DNA of 28,804 nt from contig CAJUEL010000053.1 in NCBI GenBank assembly GCA_910585455.1, positions 1 to 28,804 on the forward strand. The letters run 5' to 3'. Positions 7,995 through 15,040 of the stretch are shown here, piece after piece (positions within the stretch are counted from its first letter, which is position 1; each line of letters begins with the position of its first letter). Under the pieces are notes generated by a model that searched no databases, was not told the DNA's origin, and saw only the letters and a program-made list of their open reading frames with translations. This DNA comes from an uncultured Eisenbergiella sp. GTDB taxonomy: Bacteria; Bacillota; Clostridia; Lachnospirales; Lachnospiraceae. A program made the translations under genes and the position numbers.

Positions 7995-8021
7995 CGAGGC
8001 GGTCCTTAGCGGACCGCCTCG
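7995..8021 (-). terminator. GC-rich hairpin carrying the metF stop codon in its loop
   Basis: A perfect 11-bp inverted repeat (7995-8005 and 8011-8021) has a 5-nt loop that contains the TAA stop of metF. On the minus strand the tail is only moderately T-rich (GCTTCATTCC). It could end transcription from both converging genes, since the plus-strand tail (ATGATTTCTCTC) is similar in quality. Confidence 0.55.
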
Positions 8022-8863
8022 ATGATTTCTCTCGTGGATTTGGGCTTGTTCATGGAATAGATATGGATATCCAAAAAGCCGTGCGCCTGTAAATCCTGAA
8101 TCTGGCGCACCGCATAGTCAACACCCGCTTTGCGCATGTCCTCCGGATGGTCGCCGTATGTGGCGATGAGATCGGAAAGCGCTTTGGGAACGCTGGAGCC
8201 GGACAGGGTGACAGTGGTGCCCAGCTGCTTCGCTGTGGTGATGGGCATGATGCCCGCATGAATCGGAATCGTGATGCCCGCTTTTCGCGCTTCCTCCATA
8301 AAATGATAGAAGCTGCTGTTTTCAAAAAAGAGCTGGGAGATCAGAAGCTTTGCGCCCGCCTCCTCCTTTTCTTTTAAATGACGGATATCTTCGGAAAAGC
8401 TTACCGCCTCATAATGCTTTTCGGGGTAGCATGCGCCGGCAATCTGAAAGTCGGTATGCTCCGATAAATAGCGGGTCAGGTCGCTGGCGTGGGCGAAGGC
8501 GCGGCCCTCGTACTGCGCATCGTCCATCCAGGCAGGGCGGTCGCCGCGCAGGGCGAGCACCTGGTTTACGTTTGCTTCCTTTAGAGCAGCGATTACCTGA
8601 TCAATGTCCGACCTCGCAGAGCCGACGCAGGTCATGTGGGCGATCGCCGGAATATGCAGGGTGTTCTGGATATAGGAGGCGATTTCCACCGTCTTTTTGG
8701 ATTTGCTGCCGCCTGCGCCGTAGGTGACGCTGATGAATGCCGGATGTAACAGGGAAAGCTGGTTTAACAGCGCATAAACGTTTTCAAAATCGTCGTCCTT
8801 TTTGGGGGGAAACACTTCAAAGGAGAGTTGCCCGCCGGTCGTCTGTGTAATTTCTTTATTCAT
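8006..8863 (-). CDS. metF: 5,10-methylenetetrahydrofolate reductase
   Basis: MetF reduces 5,10-methylene-THF to 5-methyl-THF with FAD as cofactor and supplies the methyl group for methionine synthesis. The 285-residue protein has the usual TIM-barrel marks: SFEVFPPKKDD near residues 14-24 with the catalytic Glu, SVTYGAGG near 46-53, HMTCVG near 76-81, LALRGDRP around 103-110, and SQLFFEN in the second half. The long open frame extends far upstream, but ATG 8863 is the true start because homologues begin there and GAGGA lies just ahead. The upstream extension overlaps the divergent AAA gene. It stands alone on the minus strand with its own promoter. I see no SAM riboswitch in the short leader. 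Confidence 0.96.
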   Translation of the reverse strand: MNKEITQTTGGQLSFEVFPPKKDDDFENVYALLNQLSLLHPAFISVTYGAGGSKSKKTVEIASYIQNTLHIPAIAHMTCVGSARSDIDQVIAALKEANVNQVLALRGDRPAWMDDAQYEGRAFAHASDLTRYLSEHTDFQIAGACYPEKHYEAVSFSEDIRHLKEKEEAGAKLLISQLFFENSSFYHFMEEARKAGITIPIHAGIMPITTAKQLGTTVTLSGSSVPKALSDLIATYGDHPEDMRKAGVDYAVRQIQDLQAHGFLDIHIYSMNKPKSTREIIEAVR

Positions 8864-8902
8864 GTCATTTTCCTCGAATCTTCTTGCTTTTATTTCCCAA
8901 AT

Positions 8903-8931
8903 ATCGTAACATGATAATATCTGCAATTCAA
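8903..8931 (-). promoter_or_regulatory. sigma-A promoter of metF
   Basis: On the minus strand TTGAAT (8931-8926), a 17-nt spacer and TACGAT (8908-8903) give a good match. A possible plus-strand promoter for the AAA gene overlaps it: TTGCTT (8884-8889), 17 nt, TAACAT (8907-8912), or an extended -10 TGATAATAT at 8912-8920. The plus-strand call is weak. The two divergent genes may compete for polymerase. Confidence 0.6.
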
Positions 8932-8962
8932 GTGAGAATTTTTTTAAAGGAGAAATAAATTT

Positions 8963-9775
8963 ATGAGCGAATCTTTTAACAGCACAAAGCAATATGTGGC
9001 GAGCGAGCAGCTTTTGGCGGGCGTGAATGTGGCGATTGCGCTGCAAAAGCCCCTGCTGATCAAGGGGGAGCCCGGCACGGGCAAGACGATGCTGGCCCAG
9101 GCTGTGGCACAGTCTCTGGGCAAAAAGCTGATCATCTGGAATATCAAATCCACCACGAAGGCGCAGGACGGTCTTTATATGTATGATACGATCCAGCGTC
9201 TCTATGACGGGCAGTTTGGGGAAGAGGGCGTGGATGACATCGCCCGCTATATCAAGCTGGGCAAGCTGGGCGAAGCCTTTGAGGCGGACGAGCAGGTGGT
9301 GCTTTTGATCGATGAAATCGATAAGGCGGATCTGGAATTCCCCAATGACCTTTTGTGGGAGCTGGACCAGATGGAATTTTATATTCATGAGACGAAGCGC
9401 ACCGTAAAGGCGAAGCATCGCCCCATCGTGATCATCACCTCCAATGCGGAGAAGGAGCTTCCCGACGCGTTTCTGCGGCGCTGCATTTTCCATTATATCG
9501 ATTTCCCGGATGAAGCGCTGATGGAGGAGATTGTGCGCGTGCATTATCCGGATGTGGAGGGCAAGCTGTTACAGGCGGCCATGGACGTGTTTTATGAGAT
9601 CAGATCCTATCGGGATATCCGTAAAAAGCCCAGCACCTCGGAGCTGATCGACTGGATCAACGCGCTGCAGCTGGGAGGCATCCCCGCTGAGCGGATCAGG
9701 AGCGCGCTGCCCTTTATCGGCGTGATCGTGAAAAAGGATGAGGATCTGGAGACGGTGCGCCACAAGATGGTCTGA
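8963..9775 (+). CDS. MoxR-type AAA+ ATPase
   Basis: This 270-residue protein is a single-domain AAA+ ATPase of the MoxR/CoxD-like group, which act as chaperones together with VWA-domain partners. Walker A is GEPGTGKT at 35-42, Walker B VVLLIDEID around 112-120, sensor 1 is in IITSNAEKELPDAF and the arginine finger in FLRRC near 173. A C-terminal helical lid follows. The start at ATG 8963 has AAAGGAGA upstream. The VWA gene lies 81 nt downstream on the same strand, and this pairing is the classic MoxR arrangement, in which the pair remodels or inserts metal into a client enzyme. No client enzyme is visible nearby, so the target is unknown. Confidence 0.9.
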   Translation: MSESFNSTKQYVASEQLLAGVNVAIALQKPLLIKGEPGTGKTMLAQAVAQSLGKKLIIWNIKSTTKAQDGLYMYDTIQRLYDGQFGEEGVDDIARYIKLGKLGEAFEADEQVVLLIDEIDKADLEFPNDLLWELDQMEFYIHETKRTVKAKHRPIVIITSNAEKELPDAFLRRCIFHYIDFPDEALMEEIVRVHYPDVEGKLLQAAMDVFYEIRSYRDIRKKPSTSELIDWINALQLGGIPAERIRSALPFIGVIVKKDEDLETVRHKMV

Positions 9776-9856
9776 CGGCTGCGATCCGGGCGGGGCGGCG
9801 TGCTTTTTAACGCAGGCCTTGTGAAGACGAAGCGGCACATTTGATGAGGAAAGTAT

Positions 9857-11062
9857 ATGTTTATCAAATTTTTTTATACCTGTAAGGCGAAGGGCCTGCG
9901 CATCACCATGAGCGAATGGCTGACTTTGCAGGATGCATTGGATCAGGGGCTTGCGGGCAGCAGTCTGACGCAGTTTTATTATCTGGCGCGCATGGTTTTG
10001 GTCAAGAGCGAGACGGATTTTGACAAGTTTGACCTGGCCTTTGACGAATGCTTTAAGGCGGTCAAGACGGAAAACGAGGTGGGCGAACAGATGCTGCGCT
10101 GGCTGGATAAATCCGATATGGTGGAAATGGCCCATGAGGAAGCCAGAAAGTGGCTTAACGAGGGCGAGGATTTGCAGATCGACAAGCAGGACGTGGAAGA
10201 AAAATTCCGGCAGCGCTTAAAGGATCAGGACAGCGAGCACAACGGCGGCAGCTACTGGATCGGCACCATGGGCAAGACCTCCTTCGGCAATCTGGGCGGC
10301 AACGTGGGCGGGGTGCGCGTGGGCGGCAAAACCGGCTATCAGTCCGCCTTCGCGGTGGTCGGCGCGCGCAAATATAAGGATTTCCGGGACGACAGGACGC
10401 TGGACAACCGGCAGTTTCAGATCGCCTTCCGGAGGCTTCGGCAGTTTTCCACGAAGCTGGATGTGCCCAAGACGGAGCTGGATATTCCGGGAACGATCGA
10501 CAAGACCTGCAACAACGGCGGCTGTCTGCAGATCGTCATGGAAAAACCGCGGAAGAATTCTGTGAAGCTTCTTTTGCTGTTCGACTCTGGGGGCACCATG
10601 ATTCCCTATTCCAGCCTGATGAATGATCTGTTCCAGGCGGTGAACAAGTCCAATCATTTTAAGGACGTGAAATGCTATTATTTTCACAACTGCATCTATT
10701 CCAAGCTCTATAAGACGCCGGAGTGCGAAAACGGCGACTGGGTGGATACGGAGTGGGTGTTTCGCAATCTGGACAGCGACTATAAGGTGATCATCGTGGG
10801 GGATGCGGCGATGGCGCCTGAGGAGCTGTATTCCGATTCCGGCAACTACCGGGGACCCAACGGCGGGCTTGCGGGCTGGGACTGGCTGCAGCTGATGAAG
10901 CGTCACTATAAGAAGATCGTCTGGCTCAATCCCAAGATGGCGCCCGGACATGCGCCCTGGCGGGAGGCGGAGACGGCGATCAAGGAGCTTTTGCCGATGT
11001 ATAAGCTGACCGTGGAGGGGCTCAACCAGGGAATGATCCGGTTGATGACGAATAAGGCATAG
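9857..11062 (+). CDS. CoxE-like VWA-domain protein
   Basis: This 401-residue protein matches the CoxE-like VWA family that works with MoxR ATPases. The N-terminus (FFYTCKAKGLRITMSEWLTLQDALDQGL, split here by position 5-32) is the family's helical entry region. A Gly-rich linker with GNLGGNVGGVRVGGKTG spans about 150-170, and the VWA domain begins near 235. Its metal-binding MIDAS motif is degenerate: Asp243-Ser-Gly-Gly-Thr247 instead of D-x-S-x-S, so Ser245 is replaced by Gly. I recall that this group often has a DxGGS/T form, so it may be normal there. The start at ATG 9857 follows GAGGAAAG. It ends 13 nt before the AAC(3)-like gene. Confidence 0.85.
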   Translation: MFIKFFYTCKAKGLRITMSEWLTLQDALDQGLAGSSLTQFYYLARMVLVKSETDFDKFDLAFDECFKAVKTENEVGEQMLRWLDKSDMVEMAHEEARKWLNEGEDLQIDKQDVEEKFRQRLKDQDSEHNGGSYWIGTMGKTSFGNLGGNVGGVRVGGKTGYQSAFAVVGARKYKDFRDDRTLDNRQFQIAFRRLRQFSTKLDVPKTELDIPGTIDKTCNNGGCLQIVMEKPRKNSVKLLLLFDSGGTMIPYSSLMNDLFQAVNKSNHFKDVKCYYFHNCIYSKLYKTPECENGDWVDTEWVFRNLDSDYKVIIVGDAAMAPEELYSDSGNYRGPNGGLAGWDWLQLMKRHYKKIVWLNPKMAPGHAPWREAETAIKELLPMYKLTVEGLNQGMIRLMTNKA

Positions 11063-11075
11063 GGAAAGAAAAACA

Positions 11076-11930
11076 ATGGGATATACAAAAAAGGATTTGA
11101 TGCGGCAGTTAGAGGAAGCCGGGCTGCAGCATACGGATACGGTGCTGATCCATTCTTCCATGAAGGCGATTGGCGATGTGGAGGGCAGGGCTGACACGGT
11201 GCTGGATGCCTGGATGGAATACTTTGCCCAGGGACTTTTGCTTCTGCCGACCCATACCTGGGCGCAGATGGGCGAGAGCTATCCCGTTTTTGATCCGGAA
11301 AGGGAGGAGGCCTGCGTGGGGCTGCTCCCCAATCTGTTCCGGAAACGGAAAGGGGTGCTGCGTTCCCTGCACCCCACCCACAGCGTGGCGGCCTGGGGGA
11401 AAGAAGCCGCCGCCTATATCGCGGGGGAGGAAAACTGCAATACGCCCTGCACGCCGGGCGGCTGCTATGACAGGCTGCGGCAGGCAGGCGGCAGAATTTT
11501 GCTTGTGGGCGTGGGACACGAGAGAAATACCTTCATCCACAGCGTGGAGGAGGTTTTAAACGTGCCGAACCGGTTGACTGATCGGCCGGTTTTGATGTGG
11601 GTTGTCATGCCGGACGGCAGCAAAAAGCCGGTCTATATGCGCAGGCATTACAATGCCGTACAGCCGTATATTTCAGAGGAATTCGGGAAGCTTTCCCAGG
11701 CGTTTTATGACACAGGTGCGGCAAAGAGGGTGAGATTCGGAGATGCGGATTGTATCCTGTGCGATGCGGCAGGCGTGTTCGAGGTGACCAGACATGTGCT
11801 TGCGCCGAATCCGGAGTGCCTGGTGACGGAAGCTGTGATTTTGCCGGAGCGGTGGGCACGGGTTACTATTCAGACAAGTCTGAATAGTAACGAACGGTTA
11901 CTTGTGTCCTGCGAATTGAGAGGGCATTGA
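11076..11930 (+). CDS. AAC(3)-family N-acetyltransferase (YokD-like)
   Basis: This 284-residue protein belongs to the antibiotic N-acetyltransferase family, which includes aminoglycoside 3-N-acetyltransferases and chromosomal relatives such as Bacillus YokD. Family marks are IHSSMKAIGDVEG near residues 25-37, LLLPTHTW near 55-62, FDPEREEACVGLLPNLFRK, and RSLHPTHSVAAWG near 92-104. Many chromosomal members have no proven antibiotic substrate, so resistance should not be assumed. The C-terminal ~24 residues after PERW look foreign: codons there run through a perfect 14-bp palindrome (11862-11891). The gene follows the VWA gene by 13 nt with only a weak ribosome site (GGAAAG). Confidence 0.85.
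   Translation: MGYTKKDLMRQLEEAGLQHTDTVLIHSSMKAIGDVEGRADTVLDAWMEYFAQGLLLLPTHTWAQMGESYPVFDPEREEACVGLLPNLFRKRKGVLRSLHPTHSVAAWGKEAAAYIAGEENCNTPCTPGGCYDRLRQAGGRILLVGVGHERNTFIHSVEEVLNVPNRLTDRPVLMWVVMPDGSKKPVYMRRHYNAVQPYISEEFGKLSQAFYDTGAAKRVRFGDADCILCDAAGVFEVTRHVLAPNPECLVTEAVILPERWARVTIQTSLNSNERLLVSCELRGH
11862..11891. repeat. perfect palindrome inside the 3' end of the AAC(3)-like gene
   Basis: GTTACTATTCAGAC (11862-11875), a 2-nt AA spacer and the exact reverse complement (11878-11891) form a 30-nt palindrome. It is read through in frame and encodes residues of the acetyltransferase tail. No T-run follows directly. It may be a dispersed palindromic element or an operator. Confidence 0.85.
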
Positions 11931-11931
11931 C

Positions 11932-11990
11932 TTGACAAAGGGTGACTAATGCATTAGACTATAAATGTCTACTGCATTAGTCACTTTTTT
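11932..11990 (+). promoter_or_regulatory. blaI-type promoter with double operator, also shaped like a terminator
   Basis: Two dyad sites flank a promoter: the perfect CTAATGCATTAG (11946-11957) and an imperfect copy ending CTGCATTAG (11972-11980). TTGACA (11932-11937) and TAGACT (11955-11960) are 17 nt apart and could be -35 and -10. The whole region 11942-11984 also folds as an 18-bp stem (17 of 18 paired, 7-nt loop) followed by six T residues at 11985-11990, so it may also end the upstream operon. Confidence 0.65.
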
Positions 11991-12016
11991 GCATGGCATG
12001 TAGCAGGAGGATGGAA

Positions 12017-12388
12017 ATGGAAATACCGAAAATTTTTAAGAGTGAATACAGATTTGCGTGTATTGTATGGGAAGAGGAGCCGGTGAAAATGAAAGAGCTG
12101 GTAGCGCTTTGCAATGAAAGGCTGGGATGGAAGCGCACCACCACCTACACCGTGCTAAAGCGCCTTTCCCAGCGGGGCATATTCAGGATGGAAAACGGGC
12201 TGGTCAGCTCTTTGATCGGAAAAGAGGCGGTGCAGCTGGAAGAGAGCCGCAGCTTTGTAGCGGATACCTTTGGCGGTTCTCTGCCTGCATTTGTCGCCGC
12301 ATTTGTGCAGGGCAAGGCATTGAGCGCAAAGGAGGCGGAGGAAATCCGCCGGATGCTGGACGCCTATATCGAGCAGGAAGAAAAATAA
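12017..12388 (+). CDS. BlaI/MecI/CopY-family transcriptional repressor
   Basis: This 123-residue winged-helix protein belongs to the BlaI/MecI family, dimeric repressors that bind dyads near their own promoters. The recognition helix is in WKRTTTYTVLKRLSQRGIF near residues 36-54, typical of the family, and a C-terminal dimerisation part rich in Ala, Glu and Leu (about 70-123) follows. I chose ATG 12017, six nt after AGGAGG (12005-12010); earlier ATGs at 11993 and 12011 have no properly spaced site. Its likely operators lie just upstream. BlaI repressors are usually paired with a BlaR1 sensor protease that cleaves them, but none is encoded here, so the release signal is unknown. Confidence 0.9.
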   Translation: MEIPKIFKSEYRFACIVWEEEPVKMKELVALCNERLGWKRTTTYTVLKRLSQRGIFRMENGLVSSLIGKEAVQLEESRSFVADTFGGSLPAFVAAFVQGKALSAKEAEEIRRMLDAYIEQEEK

Positions 12389-12464
12389 ATTTTTTGCAAC
12401 CAAACCAGGAGAGAAAACGTCTATATAAAGAATATGTGTAACATGTGCAGGGATTGGGGAACAA

Positions 12465-12851
12465 ATGAAAAAAAGGTTGCTACTGATAGCGTTTATCATA
12501 TATACTATGTCTATAAGCTGTGCCTGCAGCGTGCCAAAGGATAGCGGTGTTCTGGAGGTATCGGATGCGCAGGAGGAAGCGGCGGCAGAAAAAGCGGCAG
12601 ATATCTGGACGCTGGAGGAGATGTCCGGGACCGTATATGTACGGGTGGACAGCTGTAAGGTGAAAAAGGGACCCGGAGAGGAATATGAGACTGTCGGCAC
12701 GCTGGGGCTTTTGGAAGAGCTGTGGGTGACCGGAAGGGTGACAGACTTAAACGGGACGGAATGGTATCAGATCGTAGCGCCGCAGATTCTGGAGCGTGAG
12801 CTTTTGCCGGAGGGGGCATACTATGTGCAGGCAGAGCATGTGAAGGAATGA
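12465..12851 (+). CDS. putative lipoprotein with bacterial SH3 domain
   Basis: This 128-residue protein begins with a basic, hydrophobic signal segment (residues 1-18) and two cysteines, Cys19 and Cys21, either of which could be the lipidated residue, although the lipobox (S-I-S-C) is not canonical. An acidic Ala/Glu linker (30-45) leads to a bacterial SH3 domain at about 56-106, seen in RVDSCKVKKGPGEEYETVGTL and GTEWYQI. Such domains usually bind peptidoglycan stem peptides or cell-wall polymers. It lies 76 nt after the BlaI-type repressor on the same strand and may be its target. The ribosome site (GGGGA) is modest. A weak hairpin with T-tail follows at 12889-12908. Confidence 0.75.
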   Translation: MKKRLLLIAFIIYTMSISCACSVPKDSGVLEVSDAQEEAAAEKAADIWTLEEMSGTVYVRVDSCKVKKGPGEEYETVGTLGLLEELWVTGRVTDLNGTEWYQIVAPQILERELLPEGAYYVQAEHVKE

Positions 12852-13332
12852 GACGGCATGTCAGGCATAGCATGATGTGATCTGTATGTAAGAGCCGCAG
12901 GGGCTTTTGCGAACCGGAAAAGCATACGCTGCATACAATAAAGCAAACAGGATCGCAAGAGGGTGTGGCAGCGTGTTTTATTTTGGAAATACAGGACGTC
13001 AGAGGGAATGCGGCGGGGCAGGGGAGTGCTGCAGAGGCAGACAGCTTCCGAAGGAAACGCATCCCTTGCAGGGAAAGCCGCCCGCAAAGGAAAACTGCCC
13101 TCTGGAGGGCAGGCAGCCGCAGGAGGAAAGAAAGCCCTGCGCAGGCTGCAGGGAATTTCACCCCTGCAGTGAACAGGGAAAGAATACGGTCACAATAAGC
13201 TGTCCGGAGCTGCTGCGCTGGGCGCTGTGGTCATCGGGATTTTTCCGCTGCAATGCGTGTGAGAAATCCGGCTGGCAGAAAAAGCGCGGCGGACGGTTCT
13301 GACCTGGGCCCAAAGGGAAGGAGAAGTGCTTC
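12852..13332. other. 481-nt stretch with no recognisable gene, rich in GC hairpins
   Basis: Open frames here (for example 12907-13302) give low-complexity, Cys/Arg/Gly-rich proteins with no good ribosome site and no family I recognise, so I do not call a gene. The stretch has several short perfect hairpins, such as TGCCCTC/GAGGGCA near 13097-13112 and CCCTGC/GCAGGG near 13135-13153. It could be a decayed gene, a structured leader of the MBOAT gene, or a small RNA. Confidence 0.4.
12889..12908 (+). terminator. weak terminator-like hairpin
   Basis: AAGAGCC and GGCTTTT can pair (one G-T pair) around a short loop, with T residues in the 3' arm. It lies about 40 nt after the SH3 lipoprotein gene. 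The stem is short, so confidence is low. Confidence 0.35.
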
Positions 13333-14904
13333 TTGTCTTTTCAATCACTGGAATTTGCGGTATTTTTGGCCGCAGCCGTATTGGTATATTATATTGTGCC
13401 CCAAAGGCTTAGAAAGTGGGTTTTGCTGTTGGAAAACGCCGCTTTCTTTTTGTGGGCGGATCTGCTGGCGGGAATATGGCTGGGAATCTCTATCGTTTCC
13501 ACCTGGGCAGCGGCGCTGCTTTGCGAAAAAGCGGGAGACAGGCAAACATACCGGGCATGGATTTTGGCCGGATGTCTTGTGTGCAATCTGGGGCTTTTGG
13601 TCTGCTTTCAATATCTGCCGGTCTGGGACAGGCTGATCAATGCAGCCTGCGGACAGGGAGGTCTGCGGGTCGTGCGGCTGGATATTGCAGGGCGTCTGGG
13701 ACTTGTCGCGCCCATTGGCATCTCCTTTTATACCCTGCAGGCGACAGGATATTTGCTGGATATTTACCGCAAAAAATACAGTCCGGAGAAGAATCTGGTA
13801 AAATATGCGGTATTTGTTTCCTTTTTTCCCAATCTGACGAGCGGTCCGATTGAGCGGGGAGATCATTTCCTGCCGCAGCTTGACCGGGTGCTGTCCCAAA
13901 GGCGGAGAAAGCTTTGGGACTATGACCGGTGTGTGCAGGGGCTTATTTCCATTTTATATGGTTTCTTTTTAAAAATGGTCATCGCGGACAGGGCTGGCAT
14001 TTTGGTGGATCATCTTTATGGGATGTATGAATTTGGAAACAGCTTTACGATGCTGTTTGCGATGGTATTTTATTCCGTTCAGATTTATTGTGATTTTGCC
14101 AGCTATTCCTGCATTGCGGCAGGAGCAGCGCGCCTGTTTGGGTTTTCTCTATTGGAGAATTTCAGACAGCCCTATTTTGCGGTCGGGATTTCCGGCTTCT
14201 GGCGCAGATGGCATATGTCCTTAAGCGGCTGGCTGCGGGATTATGTCTATATCCCTCTGGGCGGAAACCGCAGGGGGAGTCTGCGCAGATATTTGCATTT
14301 GCTGGCGGTATTTTTGGTCAGCGGGCTGTGGCACGGCGGCGCGCCTCAGTTTCTGGTCTGGGGAATTTTACACGGCATCTGTCAGGTGGCAGAGGATTTG
14401 TGGAAAAGATTGAAAAAGAGATGCGTTGAAAAATGGAAAAGCGCTGACAGGCAGGGGACAGGGGACAGGCTGGTCCAGGGCAGGAGCCCGCTGGGAATGA
14501 TACTGCGGCTGTCTGGCTGCGTCCGGCGGCTGCTTGCGCAGCTTTGCACATTTTTGACCGTGAGCCTTTTATGGATCTTTTTCCGCAGCGATTCGCTCAA
14601 AATGGCAGCGATCTGCATCAAAAATCTGTTTACCGGCTGGATGGGATTTTTATACTGGCGGGAATTTCTGTTTACCATGGGGCTGGAACGGACCCAGATG
14701 CTGCTTTTGCTGGCATTTGTCCTGTTCCTGTTTTGCGTGGACGCGGTTTCGGAAAAGAAGGGGAAGCAAAGCAGCCTGTGGATTTATAAATCCCCGCTGC
14801 CCATCCGATGGGGCATTTGTCTGTTGCTTTTGCTATCGGTGGCGATATTCGGACAATATGGACCCGGCTTTGATGCGTCCGGCTTTATATATGTGAATTT
14901 TTAG
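13333..14904 (+). CDS. MBOAT-family O-acyltransferase (AlgI/DltB-like)
   Basis: This 523-residue polytopic membrane protein belongs to the MBOAT family, which moves acyl groups across the membrane onto polysaccharides, teichoic acids or peptidoglycan. It shows the family signatures RRWHMSLSGWLRDYVYIPLGG (around His294) and SGLWHGGAPQFLVWG with the putative catalytic His334. The N-terminus (SFQSLEFAVFLAAAVLVYYIVPQRLRK, read by position 2-28) is the standard entry, which supports the TTG start at 13333 with AAGGAG at 13318-13323. The protein is somewhat longer than the usual 460-480 residues because of a basic, Gln/Gly-rich insert near 357-395. An SGNH-type membrane protein follows at 15041, the usual partner in O-acetylation systems. 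The acceptor polymer is unknown. Confidence 0.92.
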   Translation: MSFQSLEFAVFLAAAVLVYYIVPQRLRKWVLLLENAAFFLWADLLAGIWLGISIVSTWAAALLCEKAGDRQTYRAWILAGCLVCNLGLLVCFQYLPVWDRLINAACGQGGLRVVRLDIAGRLGLVAPIGISFYTLQATGYLLDIYRKKYSPEKNLVKYAVFVSFFPNLTSGPIERGDHFLPQLDRVLSQRRRKLWDYDRCVQGLISILYGFFLKMVIADRAGILVDHLYGMYEFGNSFTMLFAMVFYSVQIYCDFASYSCIAAGAARLFGFSLLENFRQPYFAVGISGFWRRWHMSLSGWLRDYVYIPLGGNRRGSLRRYLHLLAVFLVSGLWHGGAPQFLVWGILHGICQVAEDLWKRLKKRCVEKWKSADRQGTGDRLVQGRSPLGMILRLSGCVRRLLAQLCTFLTVSLLWIFFRSDSLKMAAICIKNLFTGWMGFLYWREFLFTMGLERTQMLLLLAFVLFLFCVDAVSEKKGKQSSLWIYKSPLPIRWGICLLLLLSVAIFGQYGPGFDASGFIYVNF

Positions 14905-14924
14905 CTGTGAGTCAATTAAAATGT

Positions 14925-14966
14925 CATTCGGTTCTCTACTTCCGGTGCCCGCTGCGAAACCGAATG
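14925..14966 (+). other. intergenic inverted repeat between MBOAT and SGNH genes
   Basis: CATTCGGTT (14925-14933) and AACCGAATG (14958-14966) can form a 9-bp stem with a 24-nt loop in the 136-nt gap. There is no T-run. It could stabilise or process the transcript. Confidence 0.4.
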
Positions 14967-15040
14967 GCGTTGATTTGGTCAGGTTCGTGCGTTTGCCATG
15001 TGGATCGTAGAAAGCGCGCTTTGATGCTGAGGAGGATGGG

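Noticed and set aside
8864..8962. SAM riboswitch in the metF leader
   Set aside because: The leader is only about 35 nt from the predicted transcription start and shows no suitable structure.
8864..9544. Long minus-strand extension of the metF frame
   Set aside because: It overlaps the AAA ATPase on the other strand, matches no known N-terminus, and metF homologues start at 8863 behind a ribosome site.
10217..11197. Open frame of 326 codons on the minus strand across the VWA gene
   Set aside because: His/Pro/Leu-rich antisense product, no promoter or ribosome site, and it spans two real genes.
11076..11930. Calling the AAC(3)-family gene an aminoglycoside resistance determinant
   Set aside because: Chromosomal relatives often have no such activity and no resistance genes or mobile elements flank it.
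12907..13302. Open frame of 131 codons in the gene-free stretch
   Set aside because: Cys/Arg/Gly-rich low-complexity product, no good ribosome site and no recognised family; kept as non-coding.
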